From positions 248,001 through 312,000 of the forward strand of contig NZ_JAFG01000006.1 in NCBI RefSeq assembly GCF_000519305.1: a stretch of DNA of 64,000 nt, given 5' to 3'. Within the stretch, counting starts at the first letter, position 1, and every line of letters begins with the position of its first letter. Below the pieces are notes generated by a model. It was not told where the DNA came from, ran no database searches, and worked only from the letters and a program-made list of their open reading frames with translations. Both the position numbers and the translations under genes were made by a program. The DNA comes from Mesorhizobium ciceri WSM4083. GTDB taxonomy: Bacteria; Pseudomonadota; Alphaproteobacteria; Rhizobiales; Rhizobiaceae. This document shows, in pieces, positions 29,887 to 39,224 of the stretch.

Positions 29887-30225
29887 TTCCGCTGGGCCGC
29901 CCGGCGCGAAACGCGCCGCTTGGGGTCCATGGCCAAGATACTCGTCGCCGATATCAGCATCAGGCAGACACCGGACTGGAATTTCGTGGACTGGTGAGGA
30001 TGTGGAAACCGGTCAAGACGACTCTCTGCGTGACGCTTTGGAGTAGCGCAGCCGTCATCCAACCACAACGCCCCTTTGCAGGAACCTTCGTCGATGCGGC
30101 CATCGGCGCGCCCCGCCGGATGCCGTGCACATCCGAAAACGGCTTCCCCTAGGACACCTGCACCCCCGCTGGATTCCGCCACGCATCACGATGTAAGCTC
30201 GGCCCGGCAAGTCAGGGAGGGCGCA
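29887..30225. other. intergenic region, no gene seen
   Basis: Between the sulfotransferase gene and the divergent aldehyde dehydrogenase gene. A 22-codon frame at 29929-29997 (MAKILVADISI...) has no ribosome site and I do not call it. Promoters for both neighbours should lie here. No repeat or hairpin stands out. Confidence 0.5.
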
Positions 30226-31647
30226 ATGCTGCAGACCAGACAGGATGTTCTCGGCGAGCGGTTTCACCTGCAGCGCGCCGCCTTCGAGGCGCAGCCTTTC
30301 CCCAACTTTGGCGTCCGCAAGGATCGCCTCACACGCCTGCTCGCGCTGACCGAGCGGCACGAGGCCGATATCTGTGCGGCCATCGACACCGACTTTGGCG
30401 GCCGTTCCGCGCATGAGACGCGGCTTGCGGAACTGTTCGTCGTACGTGCCGGCATCCGCCACGCGCTGTCGCATCTCAGGGGCTGGATGCGCGAGCGTCG
30501 CGTCGCCACCACCATGCCGTTCCTGCCCGGCAGAAATCGCCTCGTCCCGCAGCCGCTCGGCGTCGTCGGCATCGTGTCGCCCTGGAATTATCCTTTCCAG
30601 CTCGCCGTCGCGCCGGTCACCGCGGCACTCGCGGCCGGCAACCGCGTGCTCATCAAACCTTCCGAATTGACGCCGGCATTCTCAGTGCTGCTGGCCAAAC
30701 TGGTTGCCGAGCATTTCGCACCCGATGAGCTCAGCGTCATCAGCGGCGACGCGGAGATGGGAAAGGCCTTCGTGTCGATGCCTTTCGATCATTTGCTGTT
30801 CACCGGCTCGACCGCGGTCGGACGCCAGGTCGCGATCGCCGCGGCAGCCAACCTGACCCCGGTCACGCTCGAACTCGGCGGCAAGTCGCCGGCAATCTTC
30901 GATCCGTCCTGCGACCTCGACGCGGCGGTATCCAGCATTGCCTACGGCAAGCTGTTGAATGCCGGGCAGACCTGTATCGCGCCGGATTATCTGCTGGTGC
31001 CGAAGGGACAGGCAGACACGGTCGCTGCCAAGCTCGTAACGGCGATCGCGAAGCTCTACCCGACCCTGCGCGACAACCCCGATTATACCGCCATCATCAG
31101 CGAGCGGCACCACCAGCGCCTGCGCGACATGATCACTGAAGCGCGTGACGCCGGCGCCGATGTCACGGAAATCAACCCGGCCGGCGAGCAACTTGCCGCC
31201 ACGGGCCGGAAGTTGCTACCGACCCTGGTCCGCAATGCCGGGGCGCACCTGCGGCTGATGCGCGAAGAGATCTTTGGGCCGGTGCTGCCCATCGTAGAAT
31301 ACACCGGGATCGACGAGGCGATCGCCCATGTGAACGGGGCGGACCGCCCGCTGGCGCTCTACTGGTTCGGCCGCGACAGCGGCAACCGTCAACGCATCCT
31401 GCACGAGACAATTGCCGGCGGCGTCACCATCAACGACTGCATGCTGCATCTGGTCCAGGAAAACCAGCCCTTCGGCGGCGTCGGCGCCAGCGGCATGGGC
31501 GCCTACCACGGCGAATGGGGATTTCGGACCTTCAGCAAGGAGAAACCGGTTTTCATGCAGTCGCGGCTGAGCGCGGGAAGCCTGCTGCGCCCGCCCTACG
31601 GCAAAACGTTCGAACGGCTTTTCAGCCTCCTGCGTCACATCACCTGA
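30226..31647 (+). CDS. aldehyde dehydrogenase, coniferyl-aldehyde type
   Basis: 473 residues from ATG at 30226 with GGGAGGGCGCA before it. The catalytic Cys250 lies in NAGQTCIAPDY and the general base Glu in LELGGKSP. The order PLGVVGIVSPWNYPFQL and the C-terminal PFGGVGASGMGAYHGEWGF place it in the class-3-like ALDH group that includes coniferyl-aldehyde dehydrogenase and fatty aldehyde dehydrogenases. It oxidises an aldehyde to acid with NAD(P). No pathway genes adjoin, so the physiological substrate is open. Confidence 0.88.
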   Translation: MLQTRQDVLGERFHLQRAAFEAQPFPNFGVRKDRLTRLLALTERHEADICAAIDTDFGGRSAHETRLAELFVVRAGIRHALSHLRGWMRERRVATTMPFLPGRNRLVPQPLGVVGIVSPWNYPFQLAVAPVTAALAAGNRVLIKPSELTPAFSVLLAKLVAEHFAPDELSVISGDAEMGKAFVSMPFDHLLFTGSTAVGRQVAIAAAANLTPVTLELGGKSPAIFDPSCDLDAAVSSIAYGKLLNAGQTCIAPDYLLVPKGQADTVAAKLVTAIAKLYPTLRDNPDYTAIISERHHQRLRDMITEARDAGADVTEINPAGEQLAATGRKLLPTLVRNAGAHLRLMREEIFGPVLPIVEYTGIDEAIAHVNGADRPLALYWFGRDSGNRQRILHETIAGGVTINDCMLHLVQENQPFGGVGASGMGAYHGEWGFRTFSKEKPVFMQSRLSAGSLLRPPYGKTFERLFSLLRHIT

Positions 31648-31835
31648 CCGAGCGAGCAAGCCTCCGGTTCGTTGTGCCACGTAGCCCCGACGCATTAAGA
31701 CTATCTTCACCACGGTGCGGCAGGGTCCTCATCCTGCGGTGATGTCTTGAGTACCGCGGCGCCACAAGCGCCCAGGCAACAGACCCGCGCCTCTTCTAGG
31801 GTGCGGGTCATTCCCTGCTCGATCTCTTACCCTCG

Positions 31836-32174
31836 CTAGGCGAGGAAATCGGCCCGGTGCGGCGTAAAGCTGTCGACCAGCCGCCCCGCTTCGAGCGCCT
31901 TGACACCGTGCACCAGGCCCGACGGCACGATGAAACTCCCGCCAGCCGCGAGGATCTCGCTCCGGCCGTCGATGGTCACCTCGAAGCGGCCTTCGGCGAC
32001 GTAGCTTGCCTGGACATGCGGGTGCGAATGCAGGGCGCCGATGCCACCCTTGTCGAAGCCGAATTCGACCAGCATCAACTCGTTGGTGTGCAGGAGAACG
32101 CGCCGCCTGTTGCCGTCCGGCGTCGCCGTCCAGGCGCCTTCGCCGGCATGCGCGAAAATCTTCGGCTTCGTCAT
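31836..32174 (-). CDS. kdgF: cupin protein, KdgF (unsaturated uronate ring-opening)
   Basis: 112 residues, a single cupin domain. The first motif has the metal-binding HSHPHVQ (residues 49-55) and the second has VHGVK with the later His. KdgF linearises 4,5-unsaturated uronates from pectin or alginate lyases into 5-keto-4-deoxyuronate. ATG at 32174 has AGGAG upstream. It is the last gene of the uronate operon, after kduD, from which a repeat separates it. The cupin fold alone would not give the function; the neighbours do. Confidence 0.85.
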   Translation of the reverse strand: MTKPKIFAHAGEGAWTATPDGNRRRVLLHTNELMLVEFGFDKGGIGALHSHPHVQASYVAEGRFEVTIDGRSEILAAGGSFIVPSGLVHGVKALEAGRLVDSFTPHRADFLA

Positions 32175-32187
32175 CGTTGTCTCCTCA

Positions 32188-32276
32188 GAGTAATTCCAGG
32201 AAAAGTGTGAAACGGTTTTCCGTCCGGAATTGCGTTAAAACAATGAGATAGCGCGGTTCAGCGTTTCCGCGAAACG
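32188..32276 (+). repeat. AATTCC/GGAATT palindromic repeat, copy 1
   Basis: Nested inverted repeats: AATTCC ... GGAATT enclosing GGAAAA ... TTTTCC, followed by a second hairpin (CGGTTC...GAAACG). About 75 of 90 positions look identical to copy 2 at 34703. This is the intergenic element seen often in rhizobia. It sits between kduD and kdgF just after the kduD stop. Confidence 0.85.
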
Positions 32277-32286
32277 ACGAACCACG

Positions 32287-33045
32287 CTAGCGCGCCAGCC
32301 AGCCGCCATCCACCGGCACCACCGCGCCATGCATATAGTTGGACGCCGGCGCCAGCAGGAAGACGGCGGCGTCGCCAATGTCGCCCGCCTCGCCCCAGCG
32401 GCCGGCCGGGATACGCGCCAGAATGGCGGCGCTGCGGTCGGGATCGGCGCGCAACGGCTGCGTGTTGTTGGTTTCGATATAGCCCGGCGCGATGGCGTTG
32501 ACGTTGATGCCCTTTGCCGCCCATTCGCAGGCGAGCAGCCGGGTGATGCCGAGCACACCGTGCTTCGAGGCGGTGTAGGACGCGACGCGGATGCCACCTT
32601 GGAAACTCAGCACCGAGGCAATGTTGACGATCTTGCCTTTCCGTTCAGCGGCCAAGACACGCCTGGCAAAGCTTTGGCAGAGCAAAAAAACCGTCTTCAG
32701 ATTGACATCCATGACGTCGTCCCAATCGGCCTCACTGAGATCGACGGCATCGGCGCGGCGGATGATGCCGGCATTGTTGACCAGCCCGTCGAGCGCGCCG
32801 CTTTCGTTCCAGAGGCGGTCGAGCAGCGGACCGGCGGCCGCCGTGTCGGCAAGGTCGGCGCCCACCGCCTCGAACTGCCCGCCGACCGCGGCAACCTTTT
32901 CTGCCGTGTCGTGCATCGACGAGCGGCCGACGCCGACCACCGCACCCCCGGCGCGTGCGATCGATACGGCGATGCCCTGGCCGATGCCCGTGTTGGCGCC
33001 CGTGACCAGGATACGTTTTCCGGCAAGGCTGAAGGGGTCGCTCAC
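32287..33045 (-). CDS. kduD: 2-dehydro-3-deoxy-D-gluconate 5-dehydrogenase
   Basis: 252 residues of the SDR family: TGANTGIG cofactor site, NNAGI, catalytic Ser in ASVLSF and YTASK. KduD reduces 2,5-diketo-3-deoxygluconate to 2-keto-3-deoxygluconate. It starts with GTG at 33045 and overlaps the kduI stop by 4 bases (GTGA), so the two are translationally coupled. The kduI partner makes the assignment strong; on sequence alone other SDRs would be possible. Confidence 0.93.
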   Translation of the reverse strand: MSDPFSLAGKRILVTGANTGIGQGIAVSIARAGGAVVGVGRSSMHDTAEKVAAVGGQFEAVGADLADTAAAGPLLDRLWNESGALDGLVNNAGIIRRADAVDLSEADWDDVMDVNLKTVFLLCQSFARRVLAAERKGKIVNIASVLSFQGGIRVASYTASKHGVLGITRLLACEWAAKGINVNAIAPGYIETNNTQPLRADPDRSAAILARIPAGRWGEAGDIGDAAVFLLAPASNYMHGAVVPVDGGWLAR

Positions 33046-33893
33046 CGCAGATCGCCCAACGCCACCGGGTCGACATCGGTATAGTCGACATTGTCGCCGG
33101 CCATCGCCCAGATGAAAGCGTAGTTCGACGTGCCGGCGCCGGAGTGGATCGACCAGCCCGGCGACAGCACCGCTTCCTCGTTGCCCATCACGATATGGCG
33201 CGTTTCGTCCGGCTCTCCCATGAAGTGGAAGACGCGCGCCGTCTCGGCCAGGTCGAAATAGAGATAGGCCTCCATGCGCCGGTCATGCACATGGCAAGGC
33301 ATGGTGTTCCAGATGGAGCCGGGTGCCAGCTGGGTCATGCCGACCACCAACTGGCACGTCTTCACGCCATCGGCATGGATGAACTGGAAGATCGAACGTT
33401 CGTTGCAGGCATCCTTGCTACCGAGATCGAGGCGTTTGGCGTCACTGAGGCGGATCAGCCGACTTGGATGAGCCTGATGCGCAGGCGCGCTGAGCAGATA
33501 GAATTTAGCCGGCGCGGTCTTGTCCACCGAGGCGAAGGACACGTCGGTGGTGCCCATGCCGAGATAGAGCATGTCGCGCGCCTGCAATTCGAAGGACTGG
33601 CCGCCGGCCTTGATGACACCTGCGCCACCGATATTGACGGCGATCAGTTCGCGCCGATCGAGAAAGTTCTTGGTGCCGGTCGGCTTGATCGCTTCCAGTT
33701 GAAGCGGTGCGCCGGTCGGCATGGCGCCGCCGACGATCATGCGGTCGTAATGTGTGTAGGTCAGGCTGATGCGGCCGGGCTGGAACAGGCCGTCAATGTG
33801 GAAATTGTGGCGCAGCTCATCGGTTCCCATCGCTGCGGCGGCGGCCGGGTCGATGGCAAAGCGCGATGTATAGTCGATATGGCTCTGGTTCAT
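33042..33893 (-). CDS. kduI: 5-dehydro-4-deoxy-D-glucuronate isomerase
   Basis: 283 residues. PCHVHDRRMEAYLYFDL holds the zinc ligands (two His and a Glu) and SIHSGAGTSNYAFIWAM holds a further His; these are diagnostic of KduI. It isomerises 5-keto-4-deoxyuronate to 2,5-diketo-3-deoxygluconate. ATG at 33893 (MNQSHIDYTSRF); longer readings lack family residues. 22 bp separate it from the GntR gene upstream. It forms a coupled pair with kduD. Confidence 0.97.
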   Translation of the reverse strand: MNQSHIDYTSRFAIDPAAAAAMGTDELRHNFHIDGLFQPGRISLTYTHYDRMIVGGAMPTGAPLQLEAIKPTGTKNFLDRRELIAVNIGGAGVIKAGGQSFELQARDMLYLGMGTTDVSFASVDKTAPAKFYLLSAPAHQAHPSRLIRLSDAKRLDLGSKDACNERSIFQFIHADGVKTCQLVVGMTQLAPGSIWNTMPCHVHDRRMEAYLYFDLAETARVFHFMGEPDETRHIVMGNEEAVLSPGWSIHSGAGTSNYAFIWAMAGDNVDYTDVDPVALGDLR

Positions 33894-33915
33894 TGTCGTC
33901 CTGACTTGAAACGGG

Positions 33916-34689
33916 TCATTCGCCGGCAGTGGCCTTGACCGAACTGGCATAGAAAGCCTGACGCGCATGCAGGCGTTCGCGGTAACGCAGCTGGCTGGCG
34001 GTGAGATGCGCGCGCATCGCCTCGCGCGCGGCCTCGGCATCGCCTGATGTAATGGCGTTGAGGATCACCAGATGCTCGCGCTGCAGCCCGCGCTGGTAGC
34101 TGTCGGATTGCACCAATTCGGTCGACCAGGGCGAGGTCACGTCGCACGGAATGGCGCGCCGGCCGAGCACGTCGAGCATCTCGACATAGAACGGGTTGCT
34201 GGTGGCGCTGGCGATGGCGCGATGGAAGGCGAGGTCGGCCGGGCCGGTCGGCTCGCTGGCAAGCAGCAGCCGCTCGAATTCGAAGAAGGCTTCCTGGATC
34301 GCTGCCTCCTGCGCGGCGTTGCGACGGATGGCGGCGATCCCGGCCGATTCGATCTCGATCGCGAGGCGCACCTCGAGCACGTTGAGCGCGATCGAATCCT
34401 TGGCTCCCATATCGGCGGCCAGCGCGCCGAACATCGTCGAGATGTGCTCGGTGACGAAGACACCGGCACCTTGGCGCGGCTCGACCAGCCCGTCGGCGGC
34501 AAGCTTGGCCAGCGCCTCGCGGATGACGGTGCGGCTGACGCCGAAGGTTTCGGTCAGCTGGCCTTCGGTCGGCAATTTATGGCCAGGCAGGATCTCACCC
34601 GCCTGCAACTGCTTGCGGATCGTTGCGACCACGATTTCCGACAGTTTGGGTTTTCTCTCGACCCTGAGGTCGGCGGATGCAGCGGACAC
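33916..34689 (-). CDS. GntR-family regulator, FadR subfamily
   Basis: 257 residues. N-terminal winged helix (KLSEIVVATIRKQL, LPTEGQLTETFGVSRTVIREALAKLAADGL, QGAGVFV at about 80-86) and a C-terminal FCD domain (about 100-240) whose His and Asp residues bind a metal and the effector. GTG start at 34689 with AGGAG 8 bases upstream. It lies inside the uronate operon and is the likely repressor, with a uronate or a deoxy sugar as inducer. The inverted repeat at 39127-39151 is the best operator candidate. Confidence 0.92.
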   Translation of the reverse strand: MSAASADLRVERKPKLSEIVVATIRKQLQAGEILPGHKLPTEGQLTETFGVSRTVIREALAKLAADGLVEPRQGAGVFVTEHISTMFGALAADMGAKDSIALNVLEVRLAIEIESAGIAAIRRNAAQEAAIQEAFFEFERLLLASEPTGPADLAFHRAIASATSNPFYVEMLDVLGRRAIPCDVTSPWSTELVQSDSYQRGLQREHLVILNAITSGDAEAAREAMRAHLTASQLRYRERLHARQAFYASSVKATAGE

Positions 34690-34702
34690 GTGATGGTCTC
34701 CT

Positions 34703-34793
34703 AAAGCAATTCCAGGAAAAGTATGAAACGGCTTTCCGTTCGGAATTGCGTCAAAACAAAGGGTTAGAGCAGTTCACCGTTTTCGTGAACCGC
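34703..34793 (+). repeat. AATTCC/GGAATT palindromic repeat, copy 2
   Basis: Same nested structure and same orientation as the copy at 32188. It lies between the dctM-like gene, whose stop codon abuts its right end, and the ribosome site of the GntR gene. Both copies stand directly after a stop in co-directional gene pairs of the same operon. Confidence 0.85.
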
Positions 34794-36073
34794 TAGTGGA
34801 ACAGGCGCGGCAGCCACAATGAAATTTCCGGTATGTAGGTGACTAGCATCAGCACGACGAAAGCCGCGCCATAGAATGGCCAGATCGAACGCATCGCCGT
34901 CCAGATCGGGATACGGCCGATGGCGCAGCTGACGAACAGCACTGCCCCCACCGGCGGTGTGCACAGGCCAATGCCGAGATTGAGAATGAGGATCACGCCG
35001 AAATGCACCGGATCGACGCCATAGGCCATGACCACTGGCAGGAAGATCGGCGTGGTGATGATGATCAGCGGCGACATGTCCATGAACGTGCCGAGGATGA
35101 GCAGCACGACGTTGATTAACAGCAGGATGACCAGCTTGTTGTCGGATACGGACTGCAGGAAGGCGACCAGCGCGGCCGGCACCCTGAGATAGGCGAGCAG
35201 CCAGCCAAAGGCGGCGGCGCAGCCGATGATCATCAGCACCATCGCCGTGGTGCGCACGGCAGCGGTGGTGGCGGTGACGAAGTCGTTCCAGCTCATTGAA
35301 CGGTAGATGATCAGCGTCACCAGGAAGGCGTAGACGATGGCGATGCAGGAGCTTTCGGTGGCGGTGAAGACGCCGGATCGAACGCCACCGAAGATGATGC
35401 CGATCAGGATCAGCCCGGGAATTGCGGCAACGAGCAATTGCAGCGCCCTGCCGAAGCCGGCGAACGGCTCGGTCGGATAGCCGCGGCGGCTGGCGACCCA
35501 AAAGGCCGTGACCATCAGAGATAACGCAAGCAGCAGGCCGGGTATGATACCGGCGGTGAACAGATCGGCGATCGAGATCCGGCCGCCAGCCGAAATCGAA
35601 TAGATGATCATGTTGTGCGAAGGCGGTATCAGCAGCGCGATGATGGCGCCGACCGACGTGATGTTGACAGCATAGTCGACGCCGTAGCCGCGCGCCTTCA
35701 TCTGCGGGATCATCAGCCCGCCGACCGCCGAGGCATCGGCCACCGCCGAGCCGGAAATACCACCGAACATGGTCGAAGCGGCGATGTTGACCTGGCCGAG
35801 CCCGCCTCGCAGGTGGCCGACCAACGCCCCTGCGAGCGCCACAAGGCGGGCGGCAATGCCACCGCGCACCATCAGGTCACCGGCGAAGATGAAGAACGGG
35901 ATGGCCATCAGCGAAAACACGCTGACGCCGGAGTTGAGGCGCTGGAACACCACCAGCGGCGGCAGGCCCAGCACCAGAACCGTCGCGAAGCTGGCGACGC
36001 CGAGGCAGAATGCGATCGGTGTTCCGATGATGAGAAGAAAGACGAAGGTGCCGAACAGAACCGTCAGTGCCAT
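34793..36073 (-). CDS. TRAP transporter large permease (DctM family)
   Basis: 426 residues, about 12 to 14 hydrophobic segments. The start MALTVLFGTFVFLLIIGTPI and the motifs FIFAGDLMVRGG, MFGGISGSAVADASAVG and GIGLCTPPVGAVLF are typical of DctM/UhpT-type TRAP permeases. It forms the sodium-driven channel of the transporter. ATG at 36073 overlaps the small permease stop by one base (TGATG). The stop lies at the end of repeat copy 2. With uronate enzymes around it, the imported substrate is probably a uronate. Confidence 0.95.
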   Translation of the reverse strand: MALTVLFGTFVFLLIIGTPIAFCLGVASFATVLVLGLPPLVVFQRLNSGVSVFSLMAIPFFIFAGDLMVRGGIAARLVALAGALVGHLRGGLGQVNIAASTMFGGISGSAVADASAVGGLMIPQMKARGYGVDYAVNITSVGAIIALLIPPSHNMIIYSISAGGRISIADLFTAGIIPGLLLALSLMVTAFWVASRRGYPTEPFAGFGRALQLLVAAIPGLILIGIIFGGVRSGVFTATESSCIAIVYAFLVTLIIYRSMSWNDFVTATTAAVRTTAMVLMIIGCAAAFGWLLAYLRVPAALVAFLQSVSDNKLVILLLINVVLLILGTFMDMSPLIIITTPIFLPVVMAYGVDPVHFGVILILNLGIGLCTPPVGAVLFVSCAIGRIPIWTAMRSIWPFYGAAFVVLMLVTYIPEISLWLPRLFH

Positions 36074-36600
36074 CACAGACCCTCCTCGCCCGTGGCGTAT
36101 TGATCGGCATCGACTGGCAGTCCGGCAAACCGCCCGGCAAGCCGTTCTAGCGAAAACAGGCAGACAAGCGCGCCGCCCAGGATGACCGGCAGGAAACTGA
36201 CGCCGCCCGGGAAAGCGAGAGACGGCATCACCGTGTTCCAGGTCAGCCGGGTGAGCTGGGCGCCGTAGACGATCATGCCGAGACCGAAGGCGAGCACGAC
36301 GACATCCGAAATGCTGCGCAGTACCGCCTTTGCGGCGGGCGGCAGGAAATAGAGCAGCACATCGAAGCCCAGATGCGTGCGTTCGCGGACACCGACCGCC
36401 GCACCCAAAAAGATGAACCATCCCATCAAAAGCACGGAGAAGGGTTCCGTCCAGCTTGGCGAACTGTTGAGCACATAGCGTGAGAACACCTGCCAGAAGA
36501 TGATCACCGTCATCAGCGTCAGCCCGATACCGCTGACCCACAGCGCAAGCCGCGCCAGCCGCGACAGCAGGCGTTCTATCGCCAGCCAGAATGGTTTCAT
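36073..36600 (-). CDS. TRAP transporter small permease (DctQ family)
   Basis: 175 residues with four transmembrane segments (about 20-42, 55-77, 95-116, 135-158). IIFWQVFSRYVLNSSPSWTEPFS and GVRERTHLGFDVLL are DctQ marks. ATG at 36600 has GGGGAGG upstream; an ORF from 36645 would include the noncoding region. It pairs with the large permease by a one-base overlap. Confidence 0.93.
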   Translation of the reverse strand: MKPFWLAIERLLSRLARLALWVSGIGLTLMTVIIFWQVFSRYVLNSSPSWTEPFSVLLMGWFIFLGAAVGVRERTHLGFDVLLYFLPPAAKAVLRSISDVVVLAFGLGMIVYGAQLTRLTWNTVMPSLAFPGGVSFLPVILGGALVCLFSLERLAGRFAGLPVDADQYATGEEGL

Positions 36601-36658
36601 ATGCGCGCCTCCCCTGAATGGTGGCGCGCAAGAGCGCGCTACCATTGCCGCAATCGAA

Positions 36659-37636
36659 TTACTTGGTGGCCTGAATGCGTGCTGCGAGGTCCTTGAGTTC
36701 GGGCGTCGACAGGTACTTGTCGTAGACCGGCTTCATGGCATCGATCAGCGGCTGCTTGTCGATCTCGCTGACCTTGACTCCGGCCTTCTCGACGATGTCG
36801 CGGGATTTCTTCTCCTGGGCGTCCCACAATTCGCGCATCTTGACGACGCTGTCCTTGGCCGCTTGCCGGACGATCGCCTGATCTTCCGGTGTGAGCTTGT
36901 CCCAGCTCGCCTTCGACATCACCAGAACCTCTGGCACGATCTGATGCTGGTCGAGCGTGTAATGCTTGGCGACCTCGAAATGCTTGGCGGATTCGAAGCT
37001 CGGCCAGTTGTTTTCGGCTCCGTCGATGACGCCTGTCTGCAAAGCCGAATAAACTTCGCCATAGGCCATCGGCGTGGCGTTGGCGCCCAGCGCATTGACC
37101 ATGTCGACGAACACGTCGGACTGGATGACGCGGAACTTCATGCCTTTCAGGTCGGAGATCGAGGCGATGTCCTTCTTGGTGTTGTAGAAGGAGCGGGCGC
37201 CGGAATCGTAGAAGGCAAGGCCAACCAGATTATGCACCTCGAAGGCTTTGAGTATCTGCTCGCCGATCGGCCCGTCCATGACATGGCGCATATGCTCGAC
37301 CGAGCGGAACATGTAGGGCAGCGACGGCACCGCCGTCTCCGGCACGATGCCGTTGAAAGGACCCATCGAGACGCGGTTGAGGTCGAGCACGCCCGCCTGG
37401 GTCTGCTCGATCGTGTCCTTTTCCTCGCCGAGCTGCGCCGAGTGATAAACCTCGACCGAGTAGGCACCCTTGGTCCGCTCCTTGATCAGCTCGCCCATAT
37501 ATTTGACCGCGTCGACGGTCGGGTAGCCGTCCGGATGCGTGTCGGCCGAGCGCAGGACGGTTTCGGCGTTGGCAATGCCGATCAGCAGTGAGCCGAAGGC
37601 GAATGTGGCTGCCGTCAATTTCGAAAGATGCAACAT
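36659..37636 (-). CDS. TRAP transporter substrate-binding protein (DctP family)
   Basis: 325 residues with a signal peptide (about 1-24, ending [11 protein letters not shown]). The mature protein has the DctP fold, with [20 protein letters not shown] near the start, and ends in [12 protein letters not shown]. The conserved ligand Arg is in MKFRVIQSD. It captures the substrate in the periplasm. GGGAGGAAGTC precedes ATG at 37636. First transporter gene after uxaC in the operon. Uronate binding is inferred from context. Confidence 0.93.
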   Translation of the reverse strand: MLHLSKLTAATFAFGSLLIGIANAETVLRSADTHPDGYPTVDAVKYMGELIKERTKGAYSVEVYHSAQLGEEKDTIEQTQAGVLDLNRVSMGPFNGIVPETAVPSLPYMFRSVEHMRHVMDGPIGEQILKAFEVHNLVGLAFYDSGARSFYNTKKDIASISDLKGMKFRVIQSDVFVDMVNALGANATPMAYGEVYSALQTGVIDGAENNWPSFESAKHFEVAKHYTLDQHQIVPEVLVMSKASWDKLTPEDQAIVRQAAKDSVVKMRELWDAQEKKSRDIVEKAGVKVSEIDKQPLIDAMKPVYDKYLSTPELKDLAARIQATK

Positions 37637-37668
37637 GACTTCCTCCCTTTAAAATCATGGCGCCCGGT

Positions 37669-39075
37669 TCAGAGCCGGTACGCCTTCTTCGCAAGCGTGT
37701 AGGCAAGCTCCCGCGCCAGCTCATGCGCCTCGTCCTCGCGTAGCCTATGCTCGGCGACGAGACGCGCCAGGAACGCGCAGTCGACCCGCCGCGCCACATC
37801 GTGACGCGCCGGGATCGATGGAAAGGCGCGGGTGTCGTCGTTGAAACCGACGGTGTTGTAGAAGCCGGCCGTCTCGGTGGTCATCTCGCGGAAGCGCCGC
37901 ATGCCTTCCGGGCTGTCGTGGAACCACCAGGCCGGCCCGAGCTTCAGCGCCGGATAGACGCCGGCGAGCGGCGCCAGCTCGCGCGCATAGCTGGTTTCGT
38001 CGAGCGTGAAGAGGATGACGGTGAGGTCGCGTTCCAGGCCGACGCAGTCGAGCAGCGGCTTCAGCGCCGTCACATAGTCGGTCCGGGTCGGGATATCGAA
38101 ACCCTTGTCGCGACCGAATTTCTGGAAGATCGCCGGCGAATGATTGCGCCAGGAGCCGGGATGGATCTGCAGCACCAGCCCGTCGTCGAGGCTCATCTTG
38201 GCCATCTCGGTCAGCATCTGGGCGCGGAACAGTTTTCGCTCACGCTCATCGTCGGAACCACGGCGAACCCGATTGAACAGTTCTTGCGCCGCCGCATCCG
38301 AAAGATTGGCGGTCTCGGCCGTCGGATGGCCATGATCCGACGAAGTCGCGCCGAAGCTTTTGAAGAAGGCGCGCCGCTGGCGATGCGCGTCGAGATAGCC
38401 GGCCCAGCTGCCGGTGTCGCAGCCGGTGATCTCGCCGAGCCGGTCGAGATTGGTTGAAAACCCTTCGAAATCAGGATCGACGACCGCATCCGGCCGATAG
38501 GCGGTGATAACACGGCCCTGCCAGCCGCTGTCGCGGATCATCTGGTGCCATTGGAGATCGTCGAGTGCGCCTTCCGTGGTCGCGATGACCTCGATGTTGA
38601 AGCGCTCGAACAGGGCGCGCGGGCGGAAATTCTCCCACTGCAGCAGCGTTGCGATGGTGTCGTAGTGGCGGTCGGCGGTCGCGGCGGTCAGCGGTTCGTC
38701 GATGCCGAACAGATCGGCAAGCACATGATCGAACCACAGCCGGGTCGGTGTGCCCCGAAACAGGTAATAGTGCTCGGCAAAGCGCCGCCAGATCGTCCGG
38801 CCGTCGGTTTCGACAGGTGCGCCGTCGAGCGTCGCCACGCCGAGATCCTCAAGGCGAACGCCTTGGCTGAACAGCATGCGGAAGATGTAATGATCCGGGA
38901 CGATGAGCAGTTGCGCCGGATCCGGGAAAGGCTCGTTCAGCGCATACCAACGTGGATCGGTGTGGCCATGCGGGCTGACCAGGGGCAGGTCCTTGATCCC
39001 GCCATAGAGATCGCGGGCAACCGAGCGCGAATGCGCATCGGCGGGAAACAGCAGATCCGCATCGGTCAGTGCCAC
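37669..39075 (-). CDS. uxaC: glucuronate isomerase
   Basis: 468 residues of the amidohydrolase-like UxaC family. Early SPHGHTDPRWYA has the His-x-His metal site; FNDDTRAFPSIPARHDVARR near the C-terminus is characteristic. It interconverts D-glucuronate/D-fructuronate and D-galacturonate/D-tagaturonate. GTG start at 39075 with GGGAGGATT before it. It is the first gene of the minus-strand operon, divergent from the fructuronate reductase gene. Confidence 0.97.
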   Translation of the reverse strand: MALTDADLLFPADAHSRSVARDLYGGIKDLPLVSPHGHTDPRWYALNEPFPDPAQLLIVPDHYIFRMLFSQGVRLEDLGVATLDGAPVETDGRTIWRRFAEHYYLFRGTPTRLWFDHVLADLFGIDEPLTAATADRHYDTIATLLQWENFRPRALFERFNIEVIATTEGALDDLQWHQMIRDSGWQGRVITAYRPDAVVDPDFEGFSTNLDRLGEITGCDTGSWAGYLDAHRQRRAFFKSFGATSSDHGHPTAETANLSDAAAQELFNRVRRGSDDERERKLFRAQMLTEMAKMSLDDGLVLQIHPGSWRNHSPAIFQKFGRDKGFDIPTRTDYVTALKPLLDCVGLERDLTVILFTLDETSYARELAPLAGVYPALKLGPAWWFHDSPEGMRRFREMTTETAGFYNTVGFNDDTRAFPSIPARHDVARRVDCAFLARLVAEHRLREDEAHELARELAYTLAKKAYRL

Positions 39076-39097
39076 GGCAATCCTCCCAGGGCTGCTA

Positions 39098-39126
39098 TCG
39101 GTAGGGGCGGCAAGAAATTATGTCAA
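39098..39126 (-). promoter_or_regulatory. possible sigma-70 promoter of the uxaC operon
   Basis: TTGACA on the minus strand (39126-39121) and, after 17 bases, TACCGA at 39103-39098 as a weak -10. The -35 box touches the inverted repeat at 39127. Placement is by eye. Confidence 0.4.
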
Positions 39127-39151
39127 CATACAAAAATTAGATTGTTGTATG
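39127..39151. promoter_or_regulatory. inverted repeat, candidate GntR operator
   Basis: CATACAA (39127-39133) and TTGTATG (39145-39151) are perfect inverted copies with 11 bases between. It sits between the divergent uxaC and fructuronate reductase genes, next to TTGACA for the minus promoter and overlapping TATGAT (39148-39153), a good -10 for the plus gene. It is a likely site for the FadR-type GntR protein of the locus. Confidence 0.6.
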
Positions 39152-39224
39152 ATGACTTTTCGGCCCATTGTGCGGTGGGAAATCGAATGGTACGCCGCTT
39201 TGCCGATCCCTGCCGAGGCCACTC

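Noticed and set aside
29929..29997. A 22-codon frame MAKILVADISI...
   Set aside because: No ribosome site and too short to judge.
35615..36103. A His/Arg/Asp-rich plus-strand frame of 162 codons in the TRAP permease region
   Set aside because: It is antisense to the TRAP large permease; charged low-complexity translation is an artefact of its hydrophobic codons.
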